This document shows positions 17,791-26,179 of a DNA stretch of 64,000 nt, one piece after another (the first letter of the stretch is position 1; every line of letters begins with the position of its first letter). Source of the DNA: Verrucomicrobiota bacterium (GTDB taxonomy: Bacteria > Verrucomicrobiota > Verrucomicrobiia > Opitutales > Opitutaceae); the NCBI GenBank assembly GCA_014584295.1, contig JACTNC010000025.1:1-64000 (forward strand), written 5' to 3'. The notes beneath the pieces are model-generated. The model was not told the origin of the DNA and did not search any database. It saw nothing but the letters and a program-made list of their open reading frames with translations. Position numbers and translations under genes: made by a program.

Positions 17791-19671
17791 ATGGAGCCCT
17801 ATCATTTTGCGATCGTTGTCCTCTTGGCGCCCCTGGTGTCCGCCGCGTTGATCGCGCTGATGTCGAGAAAACGTGGCGGTGTCGCCACGGTCATATCGGT
17901 GCTTGCAGCCGCGGTGGTGGCGGTGGTCGGGCTGAAGTTGACGCTTGGTGGAGAACGGTTCGCCTTGAATGCCTCATGGCTCGATGTCGGCAGTTTCACG
18001 CTCTCGATCGGGTTTCTCTTCGATGACCTGTCGGGGCTCATGCTTGCCGTCGTCGGTCTGGTCGGCCTGGCTGTGCACGTCTTCTCAATTGGCTACATGC
18101 ATGATGATGCAGCGAAGGCGCGTTATTTCGGCGGCCTCTCGCTCTTCATGTTTTCGATGCTGGGCATCGTGTTCGCGAACAATCTCTTCATGATTTTCAT
18201 CTTCTGGGAGCTGGTTGGATTCAGCTCCTACGTTCTCATCGATCACTATCACGAACGGCAGTCGGCTGCGGAGGCCTCGAAGAAGGCGTTCATATCAAAT
18301 CGTGTGGGCGATGTAGGGTTCATGCTGGGCATCCTCTGGTGCTATTGGTCGCTCGGGACAGTCAACCTGGCGGAGATCAGCTCGGCAGTGGAAGGCGGCT
18401 CGGCGGTGGCGACAGGCATCCCGCTGCTTCTGTTTTGCGGCGCTGTCGGCAAGTCAGCGCAGATCCCGCTGCAGGTGTGGCTTCCCGACGCGATGGAAGG
18501 TCCCACTCCGGTTTCGGCATTGATTCACGCTGCAACCATGGTGGCAGCGGGTATCTTTATGTTGTGCCGGATCGAGCCGCTCTTCGTGGCTGCACCGCAG
18601 GCGCTCTCGGTGGTGATGTGGGTTGGCACAATCACGGCCCTCTACGCGGCATTCTGTGCAATCGTGCAGAATGACATCAAGAAGGTGCTGGCCTATTCGA
18701 CGCTGTCACAGCTCGGCTACATGGTTGCAGCCTTTGGCCTTGGCTCCCTTCGTGTCGCGCACGGTGAGGACTCCGTTCATTCGGTTGTTATCGCCGCCGG
18801 CGCGGGCGCTGCGATGTTTCATCTTACGACGCATGCCTTTTTCAAGGCGCTGTTATTCCTCGGATCCGGCTCGGTCATTCACGCCTGCCATCATGAACAG
18901 AATATTTTTCGGATGGGTGGATTGAGGAAACTGCCTGTCACCTTCTACACGTTCACGCTCGCGGTTCTGGCGATCATCGGCGTGCCTGGTCTGGCCGGTT
19001 TCTTTTCGAAGGATGCCATCCTCTATCTGGCGCTCGCGAACAACAAGGCAGTGTTTGTCATCCTGGCCATCACTGCGGTGCTGACTGCGTTTTACATGAT
19101 TCGGATGTGGAAGCTCGTTTTCCTCGGTGAGCCACGCAGTGACGAAGCCCGGCACGCCCACGAGAGTGGCCCCAGCATGACGGTCCCGCTTGTGGTGCTT
19201 GCGATCCTTGCTGTCATCGGCGGCTACGGCGTCGTCTATGGCAAACTGGCCGGTGACTACCTCGCCCTTGTTCCCCATGCACATGGCAGGGAGCATATTG
19301 TTGTGTTGGTCACGAGCGTCGCGGTTCTGTTGGTCGGCGCCTTGGCTGCATACCGGTACTATCCGTCAGTGGATCGTGATGCCTTGGCTGCGCGCTCGCC
19401 CGGTGTCTTCGCCAGCCTGAAGCTTCTCAACGAGTCGTTCGACGGAATCTACGGCTACTACATTCAGAAGGTTCAGCAGCGATTTGCGATGCTGCTCAAC
19501 TTCCTTGAACAGATTTTCCTGTCAGGTCTCGCGGTTCGTGGCTTGGCATGGGTGGTGGGGCTTTTCGGGATGGGAGCACGTGCGCTTCACGTGGGCGCTG
19601 TGAGTGCTTACGCCTACTGGTTCCTGATCGGACTTGTGTTTCTCTGGGTCTTCGCGGGCGGATGGTTTTGA
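17791..19671 (+). CDS. nuoL: NADH-quinone oxidoreductase subunit L
   Basis: 626 residues and about 16 membrane segments; the distal antiporter-like proton pump with the long lateral helix at its C-terminus. FWELVGFSSYVLIDHY near residue 143 carries the key Glu. LPDAMEGPTPVSALIHAATM near residue 232 and DIKKVLAYSTLSQLGYM near residue 295 are the Mrp-family signature blocks with the lysines of the pumping path. Confidence 0.96.
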   Translation: MEPYHFAIVVLLAPLVSAALIALMSRKRGGVATVISVLAAAVVAVVGLKLTLGGERFALNASWLDVGSFTLSIGFLFDDLSGLMLAVVGLVGLAVHVFSIGYMHDDAAKARYFGGLSLFMFSMLGIVFANNLFMIFIFWELVGFSSYVLIDHYHERQSAAEASKKAFISNRVGDVGFMLGILWCYWSLGTVNLAEISSAVEGGSAVATGIPLLLFCGAVGKSAQIPLQVWLPDAMEGPTPVSALIHAATMVAAGIFMLCRIEPLFVAAPQALSVVMWVGTITALYAAFCAIVQNDIKKVLAYSTLSQLGYMVAAFGLGSLRVAHGEDSVHSVVIAAGAGAAMFHLTTHAFFKALLFLGSGSVIHACHHEQNIFRMGGLRKLPVTFYTFTLAVLAIIGVPGLAGFFSKDAILYLALANNKAVFVILAITAVLTAFYMIRMWKLVFLGEPRSDEARHAHESGPSMTVPLVVLAILAVIGGYGVVYGKLAGDYLALVPHAHGREHIVVLVTSVAVLLVGALAAYRYYPSVDRDALAARSPGVFASLKLLNESFDGIYGYYIQKVQQRFAMLLNFLEQIFLSGLAVRGLAWVVGLFGMGARALHVGAVSAYAYWFLIGLVFLWVFAGGWF

Positions 19672-19725
19672 TTTCAATGAAAAGCCGGATGCCACCTATT
19701 CGTACCAACTGCATCACGCGATAAC

Positions 19726-21249
19726 ATGATGTTAGACCATATGCTCTTGCTCGCCATTGGAGTGCCGCTCGCGGTGGCTGCCTTGATCTTCTCCGGAATG
19801 CCCAAGCGGCATTCGGTGAAGCTCGCATACCTGGGCTTTGGTCTTCCTGCCCTGATTGCACTTTATGCATGGGTCTCATTTCCCGGGAATCTGGGCGACC
19901 GGTATGCGTTTCTTGCGAGCTATGACACGGGGCTCAGCGCACTGGGGATCAAACTTACGCTGGGTCTGAACGGGATCTCACTGCCGATGTTTGTGCTCGC
20001 GGGCGTTGTTGGCCTGGCAGCGGGGCTTTATGCCATCCAGTCCGGAGCGGAGCGACTGAAGATCTATTTGGCGCTGCTTCTCGTGATGCACTCCGGCCTC
20101 ATGGGAATGTTTGCGAGCGTGGATGTCTTTTTCCTCTATTTTTTCCACGAGCTCGCGTTGATACCCACATTCATCATGGTCGGCATCTGGGGTGGCCGTG
20201 ATCGCAACTATGCGGCGATGAAGATGACGATCTATCTGACGCTTGGCGCGATGTTGTCGCTGATCGGATTGATTGCCGTCTACGTCCAGAGCGACGCAGG
20301 CGGTTTCAGCCTGATCGAACTGCGCCAGACAATACAGACGGCACCGTTTTCCGCCACTGTCCAGAAGTATGGTTTTGGGCTGCTGATGTTTGGCTTCGGC
20401 ATTCTGGTGTCCCTCTGGCCCTTTCATACGTGGGCGCCGCTGGGTTACGGAGCAGCTCCGAGTTCGGCAGCGATGCTGCACGCCGGCGTGCTCAAGAAAT
20501 TTGGCCTCTACGGACTGATACAGGTTGCGCTGCCACTGCTGCCACTAGGCGCAATGCATTGGAGCGGCTGGCTGACGGTGCTGGCGCTGGGCAACATCCT
20601 TGTGGTGGGTTTTGTGACGATGGCGCAGCGTGACTTGAAACAGGTCATAAGCTATGGATCCGTCATGCACATGGGGTATGCCTTCCTGGGCGTGGCCTGT
20701 GTTTCAACGATCGGTGCCGGCGGCGCGATCCTTATGATGCTGGCACACGGATTGTCGGTGGCGCTTTCGTTCCTGCTGGCAACGAGCATCCATCATCGTA
20801 CGCAGACGTTTGATCTGAATGAAATGGGAGGCCTCGCACAAAAGGCGCCAGTGCTTGCGGCGTATTTTGTTGCGGCGACAATGGCGACCATCGGTCTTCC
20901 CGGGATGGCCAACTTCTGGGGCGAACTGACCATCTTTGTAGCGGTCTGGAAATTTTCCCCATGGGCTGCGGTTGGTGCGGTAAGCGGTGTCCTCATTACC
21001 GCCATCTTCGCGCTGCGAGCAACGGCCAAGGTGTTTTTTGGGCCACAATCGGATGCGTTGGCGAAGTCCTCAACCTTCGTCCCGATTGTCGATTTGCGCT
21101 GGAGCGAACGGGTGCCGGCGTTGATCCTATTGGCGATGTTGCTCCTGGTTGGGTTCTGGCCGAAATCACTTTCGACCCATCTCAATGGCACCTTGGAAGC
21201 GATTTACCCCGCTGTGGAATCGCAGCTCGCAGCAGTAGCCCAGAAATGA
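19726..21249 (+). CDS. nuoM: NADH-quinone oxidoreductase subunit M
   Basis: 507 residues, about 14 membrane segments, antiporter-like pump. FFHELALIPTFIMVG holds the conserved Glu. FHTWAPLGYGAAPSSAAMLH and DLKQVISYGSVMHMGY are the family blocks. Starts 54 bases after nuoL at the first of two adjacent ATG codons. Confidence 0.96.
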   Translation: MMLDHMLLLAIGVPLAVAALIFSGMPKRHSVKLAYLGFGLPALIALYAWVSFPGNLGDRYAFLASYDTGLSALGIKLTLGLNGISLPMFVLAGVVGLAAGLYAIQSGAERLKIYLALLLVMHSGLMGMFASVDVFFLYFFHELALIPTFIMVGIWGGRDRNYAAMKMTIYLTLGAMLSLIGLIAVYVQSDAGGFSLIELRQTIQTAPFSATVQKYGFGLLMFGFGILVSLWPFHTWAPLGYGAAPSSAAMLHAGVLKKFGLYGLIQVALPLLPLGAMHWSGWLTVLALGNILVVGFVTMAQRDLKQVISYGSVMHMGYAFLGVACVSTIGAGGAILMMLAHGLSVALSFLLATSIHHRTQTFDLNEMGGLAQKAPVLAAYFVAATMATIGLPGMANFWGELTIFVAVWKFSPWAAVGAVSGVLITAIFALRATAKVFFGPQSDALAKSSTFVPIVDLRWSERVPALILLAMLLLVGFWPKSLSTHLNGTLEAIYPAVESQLAAVAQK

Positions 21250-21277
21250 CCTCAGCAAGCCACCGGAATTCGACACG

Positions 21278-22801
21278 ATGAATCTCGACCTTCTGCAAGC
21301 TGCTGCCGCTAAAAACGCCTGGGGCGCGATCCTGCCCGAACTTCTATTGGGCTTGCTTGCCCTGTTCCTGCTTATTCTGGAGATCTTGCTTCCCAAGAAA
21401 CGCCATGGCGCGATACCGGCCATCGCGATTCTCGGCCAGATCGCAATCCTGGTTGGAACGCTTGTGAATCTCCGCTCGGGTTACCTCGGCACTGAAACGT
21501 TCGGAGGCCTGCTCCAGCATGACATGCATGGGCAGTTCATGCGGGTCTTCTTCCTGCTCACATCGATTCTAGTAAGCATTCTCGGGGTGCCAAGCCTAGC
21601 GAAGCAACAGGTGCCTCGCGTCGAGTTTTTCCATATCGTGATCGTGGTTACGGGCGCGATGATGTTGTTGGTCCAGAGTCATCATTTTGTGATGCTCTTT
21701 GTGGCTCTTGAGACAGTGACGATCGGCTTCTATATCCTCGTGAGTTATTTCCGATCGAACCCCTTGTCGCTTGAGGCCGGTTTGAAGTACCTAGTGATGG
21801 GTGCGCTGAGTTCGTCGCTTTTGCTATTTGGAATCGTTTTCCTCTACGGCGTGGTTGGAAATCCGGAACTGTCACTTCCGGGCGCGGCGTCAACTGCGAT
21901 GGATTTCACTTCAATACGCCAATTCCTGGAGGCCCATCCCGACAATTTTCTCGCGAAGGTGGGCATCGTCCTCGTTCTCGCGGGAATTGCATTCAAGATT
22001 GGGGCTGTTCCATTCCAAATCTGGATTCCTGATGTCTATCAGGGGGCTCCGACTCCGGTGACTGCACTGCTGGCGGTTGGTTCGAAGGCAGCTGGATTTG
22101 CCGTATTGCTTGCCCTTACGGGTGTATTTGCACCATATCGGACCTTGGTGGTGCCAGTCCTTTCAGTAATGGCGGGAGCCACCATTCTTTTTGGAAATCT
22201 CGCGGCTCTGACCCAGTACAATGTCAAGAGGCTGATAGGATTGTCCGGAGTGTCACACGCGGGCTACCTGCTTGTGGGTGTTGTTGCCGCCTACCACGAT
22301 CCGATGGCAGTAGGTGCAGTCTATTTTTACCTTCTGGTGTACCTCATTGCGTCGTTTGCTGTGTTTGGGGTCATGACGTATGTCTGCGGCGAGAATGATG
22401 CCGATCAGGAGCTAGAGCACTATGCGGATCTCGCAAAGGCGAATCCATTTCTCGCGGTTGTGCTGGCGATCGGCCTGGGATCCCTGGCAGGGATTCCTCC
22501 CCTCGCGGGCTTTATCGGCAAATTGCTTGTCTTCGTCGCAGCCTTTCATGCCGGCCTGTATGTGCTGCTCGGCATAGCCATTGTTGGCGTGGTGATTTCG
22601 ATCTACTACTACTTCGGCTGGATCAAAGCTGCGGTGTTTCCCTTCTGGAGCGGGAGACGGACTGCTGAAGGAGTTTCCCAAGCATGCCCGCGCCTACAGG
22701 TGGGCCTTCTCTTCAAACTTGTGCTTGGAGGACTCACTATTGCGACGGTCATTCTGGGGGTTTACCAGGGCGGACTTATTCCTTGGCTGGCGGCACGATA
22801 G
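21278..22801 (+). CDS. nuoN: NADH-quinone oxidoreductase subunit N
   Basis: 507 residues, about 14 membrane segments, third antiporter-like pump. IWIPDVYQGAPTPVTALLAV and NVKRLIGLSGVSHAGYLLVG are the diagnostic blocks. Last gene of the operon. A weak hairpin with a T-run follows 65 bases after the stop. Confidence 0.95.
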   Translation: MNLDLLQAAAAKNAWGAILPELLLGLLALFLLILEILLPKKRHGAIPAIAILGQIAILVGTLVNLRSGYLGTETFGGLLQHDMHGQFMRVFFLLTSILVSILGVPSLAKQQVPRVEFFHIVIVVTGAMMLLVQSHHFVMLFVALETVTIGFYILVSYFRSNPLSLEAGLKYLVMGALSSSLLLFGIVFLYGVVGNPELSLPGAASTAMDFTSIRQFLEAHPDNFLAKVGIVLVLAGIAFKIGAVPFQIWIPDVYQGAPTPVTALLAVGSKAAGFAVLLALTGVFAPYRTLVVPVLSVMAGATILFGNLAALTQYNVKRLIGLSGVSHAGYLLVGVVAAYHDPMAVGAVYFYLLVYLIASFAVFGVMTYVCGENDADQELEHYADLAKANPFLAVVLAIGLGSLAGIPPLAGFIGKLLVFVAAFHAGLYVLLGIAIVGVVISIYYYFGWIKAAVFPFWSGRRTAEGVSQACPRLQVGLLFKLVLGGLTIATVILGVYQGGLIPWLAAR

Positions 22802-22864
22802 TTAAATTTCCAGGCTACGGAGGTCTTTGGCGCCACGGCGGTCTGGGCAATAATTCGGATGACT

Positions 22865-22884
22865 GCAGGGAGGCTGCTTTTTTT
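22865..22884 (+). terminator. Weak intrinsic terminator after nuoN
   Basis: GCAG-GGAGG-CTGC followed directly by seven T. The stem is only four base pairs, so it may be weak or accidental, but it is the only such structure between nuoN and the next gene. Confidence 0.35.
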
Positions 22885-22924
22885 GGCTGACTCCACGCAC
22901 GGGCCTCCTGTCTGCTGAAGCCGT

Positions 22925-24271
22925 ATGCGAATTACCGGTCTCGCGTTGGTGCCTCCTCCAAGTGCGGCAGACTTGCCCAAGGTTACACCCGAGTTGCTTG
23001 CGTCCGTGCTTGCGCGGTATTCGCGGAGCAATGAGGGACTGTCGGCGATCCTCGAAAAGGTTGATGTAAACCAGCCTGATGCATCAATCGATCGAATCCT
23101 TAAATTTGTTGACTACGGCCACGCATCAATTGGCGGGCTGACGGGTGGGCTCGCGGTCGCCATTGACGGTGTTTCAATGTGGCTCGCCTACAAGCTGTTT
23201 GAGGTGGCCCAGATGGCAGATGGACAGGAGTCATCCACGCGGTACATCACGATGGATGCAGGCAATCTGCCCTCCACAAAAGAACTTGGCATCCCGGACG
23301 ACCTTGCCACGCGATGGAATGAGGTCATGCAGCGGGCATTTGCGAGCTATCACGTGGAGTATCGCCGACTCGATCAATTGTCGAACGCCGAGCCGCAGCG
23401 TGTCAGGCTTCCTTCCGGAGCGACTCCTGCGATGGCCAATCGGATCCGAAAGAACTATGCGCTTGATCGTGCGCGATATTTTATCCCTTTTGCGACTCGG
23501 ACAAACGTAGGGTTGGTGCAGAGTTCGCGAATGTGGGCGCTTACGGTGCGGCATCTCGATTCTCTCCCGCATGTTGAGGCGAAACGCGCGGCAGCGCTCA
23601 TTCGGGACGAGTTGATGAAACAGTCCCCGAGGCTGATGAAACACAGCTTCGCGGATGGATCCTATGTCGAGCAGGCGCGTCAGGAATTGCAGACAAGCCT
23701 GCGATTGGGGCTTCAGCGGCTTTCAAGCGGTCGACTTGAGGACAAGGTTTGGGTAAGGGTTGATAGGGAGACGCCGCCTTGGTTGACCGAGGATCAATCG
23801 GTGGGCGAGGCACTTCGCCACCGCGTGAATCGCTATGGGTGCCAGGGTACGGCCACGCGTCGCATGCGAGTTTCGTTTGCTTGGAACAACCTTGCTCTTG
23901 CGGAACTGCGAGACCTCAACCGACACCGTACGGGGAATCGGTATACTCCTTTGATTCAGGCGGGATTCTATCTTCCGCCCGAGATCTCGAAGTCGGAGTA
24001 TGAGCACTTGCTGGCTGAACAGGTGCAATTGACACGTGAGCTCATGCAGCGCGGTTCACCGGCCTACGTTTATTCGTTGCTCCTGGGCGCGCAGACTCCC
24101 TTTGAGCACAGCACCCACGCGGACAAGTTCATCTATGAGGCCGAACTACGCACCGGCATGGGTGCGCACTTTCGATATGCTGAGCACCTTAGTGCAGCGT
24201 TGCATGAGTTTTTCAGGCAGGTCCCGGAAGCGCAGCAATGGGTGGTTGAGGGAACAGCCGAGCCTGAGTAA
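22925..24271 (+). CDS. Double-length ThyX-like protein (FAD-dependent thymidylate synthase family)
   Basis: 448 residues, about twice the size of classical ThyX (220-250). It appears to hold two ThyX-like halves. Half one (residues 55-215) has YGHASIGGLTGG, QESSTRYI, and a DRARYFIPFATRTNVG block like the ThyX LP...T...N region. Half two (residues 295-435) has FAWNNLALAELRDLNRHRTG and then an RYTPL block. The RHR of the ThyX signature RHRX7S occurs only in half two, without the Ser at the expected place; the STRY element is only in half one. It may make dTMP with flavin and methylenetetrahydrofolate, with one active site built from both halves. Activity is not certain. Longer ThyX proteins are known in other bacteria, chlamydiae among them as I recall. 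Confidence 0.75.
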   Translation: MRITGLALVPPPSAADLPKVTPELLASVLARYSRSNEGLSAILEKVDVNQPDASIDRILKFVDYGHASIGGLTGGLAVAIDGVSMWLAYKLFEVAQMADGQESSTRYITMDAGNLPSTKELGIPDDLATRWNEVMQRAFASYHVEYRRLDQLSNAEPQRVRLPSGATPAMANRIRKNYALDRARYFIPFATRTNVGLVQSSRMWALTVRHLDSLPHVEAKRAAALIRDELMKQSPRLMKHSFADGSYVEQARQELQTSLRLGLQRLSSGRLEDKVWVRVDRETPPWLTEDQSVGEALRHRVNRYGCQGTATRRMRVSFAWNNLALAELRDLNRHRTGNRYTPLIQAGFYLPPEISKSEYEHLLAEQVQLTRELMQRGSPAYVYSLLLGAQTPFEHSTHADKFIYEAELRTGMGAHFRYAEHLSAALHEFFRQVPEAQQWVVEGTAEPE

Positions 24272-24291
24272 GAGAATTCTACACCCTGACC

Positions 24292-25104
24292 ATGTCCTGG
24301 TTCAACAAGCTTGAGAAGCGTCTGGCGCCCTTGGCCGTTCCCCATTTGACACTCTTCTTGGTGGCGGGACAGGCATTCGTTTATGTAACGACAATGCTCG
24401 GACTTTTGGATGCGGGGCGTCTGGTTTTCTACCCTGCACTCGTGCTTGGAGGTGATTGGTGGCGGGTGTTTACCTTCGTCATCTATCCCCCGGGAGGGCA
24501 CTGGTTGTTTGTGGCAGTTGCGCTCTATTTCCTCTACTTCACCGGGAACGCACTCGAACAGGCTTGGGGTACGGTTCGCTACAATCTCTTTCTGTTGGTT
24601 GGATTTCTCCTGACGGTGTCGGCCGCATTTGTGACACCCTACACGGCGGCATCCAATCTATTTGTGGGCGGATCCATCTTTCTCGCGTTTGCCCACATGT
24701 ATCCCAATTTCACAATGTACGTGTTTTTCGTGCTGCCGATCCAGATCAAGTGGCTGGCGCTTGTGGCATGGATTGGCTACGTGTGGCAGTTCGTGGTGGG
24801 GGGAGCGGCTCAACGCCTGGCGATCGCAGCCGCCTTGATGAATTTTTTCCTCTTTCTTGGGCGGGACATGTGGATGTCGCTCAAACAGGGAAAGCGGCGA
24901 CTTCAGAATGAGTCACGGCGCCTGTCCGAGGAGCGGGAGGGCCCGAAAGTTCGCCATCGGTGCATTGTTTGCGGGAAGACGGACCTTACTAACCCGGAGA
25001 TGGATTTCCGGTACTGCTCGAAATGTGCTGGCGACCAATGCTACTGCCCGGAGCACATTCGGAATCATGAGCATGTTCTGACCGCAAACGATGCCAAGCA
25101 GTAG
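24292..25104 (+). CDS. Rhomboid-like membrane protein with zinc-binding tail, probably not a protease
   Basis: 270 residues. Residues 15-190 contain about six hydrophobic helices arranged as in rhomboids. The place where the catalytic GxSG would fall reads NLFVGGSIFLAF, so the Ser is present but the motif is not canonical, and no clear His follows in the last helix. Residues about 220-262 form a cysteine/histidine cluster CIVCGK...YCSKC...CYCPEHI that should bind one or two zinc ions. It starts 20 bases after the ThyX-like gene and overlaps the next reading frame by 14 bases. Derlin-like or inactive-rhomboid roles in membrane protein quality control are possible; I cannot assign one. Confidence 0.65.
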   Translation: MSWFNKLEKRLAPLAVPHLTLFLVAGQAFVYVTTMLGLLDAGRLVFYPALVLGGDWWRVFTFVIYPPGGHWLFVAVALYFLYFTGNALEQAWGTVRYNLFLLVGFLLTVSAAFVTPYTAASNLFVGGSIFLAFAHMYPNFTMYVFFVLPIQIKWLALVAWIGYVWQFVVGGAAQRLAIAAALMNFFLFLGRDMWMSLKQGKRRLQNESRRLSEEREGPKVRHRCIVCGKTDLTNPEMDFRYCSKCAGDQCYCPEHIRNHEHVLTANDAKQ

Positions 25105-26113
25105 GCGAAAAATTAAATCTGGGCGGTCAAGCGGCTCCGCTTCCGGGAGAGATGAGAGGCGTACTGCCACAAAATCGAACGGCATGTCCGTAGCCCGACA
25201 ATTAAAAGGAACGATTGCGCTCCCTCCGACAACGCAGCTCGTAACGCTCGATGAATGGCTTACGTTTGCAGAAAACCTTTATGCGGACCTTGGCTTGTCA
25301 TTGGGCCAGATTTCCGATTCCGCACATGATGAGGCGCTCTATCTTTTCTTGCATGCCTTGGGTTGGCCATTGAATGGGAATGTCTCGTTGTTGGGCAAAC
25401 GTCTGAGTCCACAACAGCGCATTGCACTTCGAAGCGTGCTGGAACGCAGGGTCGTGCAGAAAATACCAGCAGCCTACATTACCCGCGAGGCTTGGCTGAA
25501 CGAGCACAGATTCTATGTGGATGAACGGGTGCTGATTCCACGAAGTTACTTCCTCGAGGTGATCCCACACATGCTTGATCGCTGGTTTCCCGAGAACCGG
25601 CGAGTGAAGCGAGTTGTGGATGTCTGCACCGGTTCGGGGTGCCTGGCGATTCTTCTGGCACACCATTTTCCTAAGGCTCGCGTTGACGCAATCGACCTTT
25701 CGACTGGTGCGCTGGAGGTTGCCGCGATCAATGTCGGCGACCACCGCCTCGGCGAAAGGGTGCGCCTGTTCAAGAGTGATGTCTTTGAGTCGGTGCAAAG
25801 ACCGAAGGGTGGTTACGACCTGATCATCAGCAATCCGCCCTATGAACCCTCCGCATTGTGCGATCGACTGCCGGACGAGTTCCTGAAGGAGCCGCGTCTT
25901 GCTCTTGATGGGGGGAAGGATGGGTTGAGTATCATTCGAAAGTTGATCGCTCAATCTGCGGATCGGCTTTCACCGAATGGCGTGCTGCTTATCGAGGTGG
26001 GAGGCCTCAAAGAGGCGATGAACATTGAGTATGCCCATTTGGACCTCGAATGGCTCCCATCGCAGGATGGTGCGAACTGCATTTGCGCCATCGAGGCCAG
26101 GCGCCTTTGCTGA
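25091..26113 (+). CDS. prmB: N5-glutamine methyltransferase, PrmB-type (ribosomal protein L3)
   Basis: 340 residues from the first ATG. An ATG at 25184 would remove a basic, low-complexity 31-residue leader and gives a length closer to PrmB of proteobacteria, so that start may be the real one. IPAAYITREAW and FYVDERVLIPRSY match the substrate-proximal part of PrmB. VDVCTGSGCLAIL is SAM motif I, and ISNPPYEPSAL is the NPPY catalytic motif that holds the target glutamine. It is expected to methylate a Gln of ribosomal protein L3; PrmC (release factors) is less likely because of the phrase CTGSGCLAI and the overall match to PrmB. Confidence 0.85.
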   Translation: MPSSRRKIKSGRSSGSASGRDERRTATKSNGMSVARQLKGTIALPPTTQLVTLDEWLTFAENLYADLGLSLGQISDSAHDEALYLFLHALGWPLNGNVSLLGKRLSPQQRIALRSVLERRVVQKIPAAYITREAWLNEHRFYVDERVLIPRSYFLEVIPHMLDRWFPENRRVKRVVDVCTGSGCLAILLAHHFPKARVDAIDLSTGALEVAAINVGDHRLGERVRLFKSDVFESVQRPKGGYDLIISNPPYEPSALCDRLPDEFLKEPRLALDGGKDGLSIIRKLIAQSADRLSPNGVLLIEVGGLKEAMNIEYAHLDLEWLPSQDGANCICAIEARRLC

Positions 26114-26179
26114 GCGGCGCTGAACGAGACTTTGAAATATCGCTACGCGTCCCAGGGGGAAGCGATTCCATTTCTCGTA

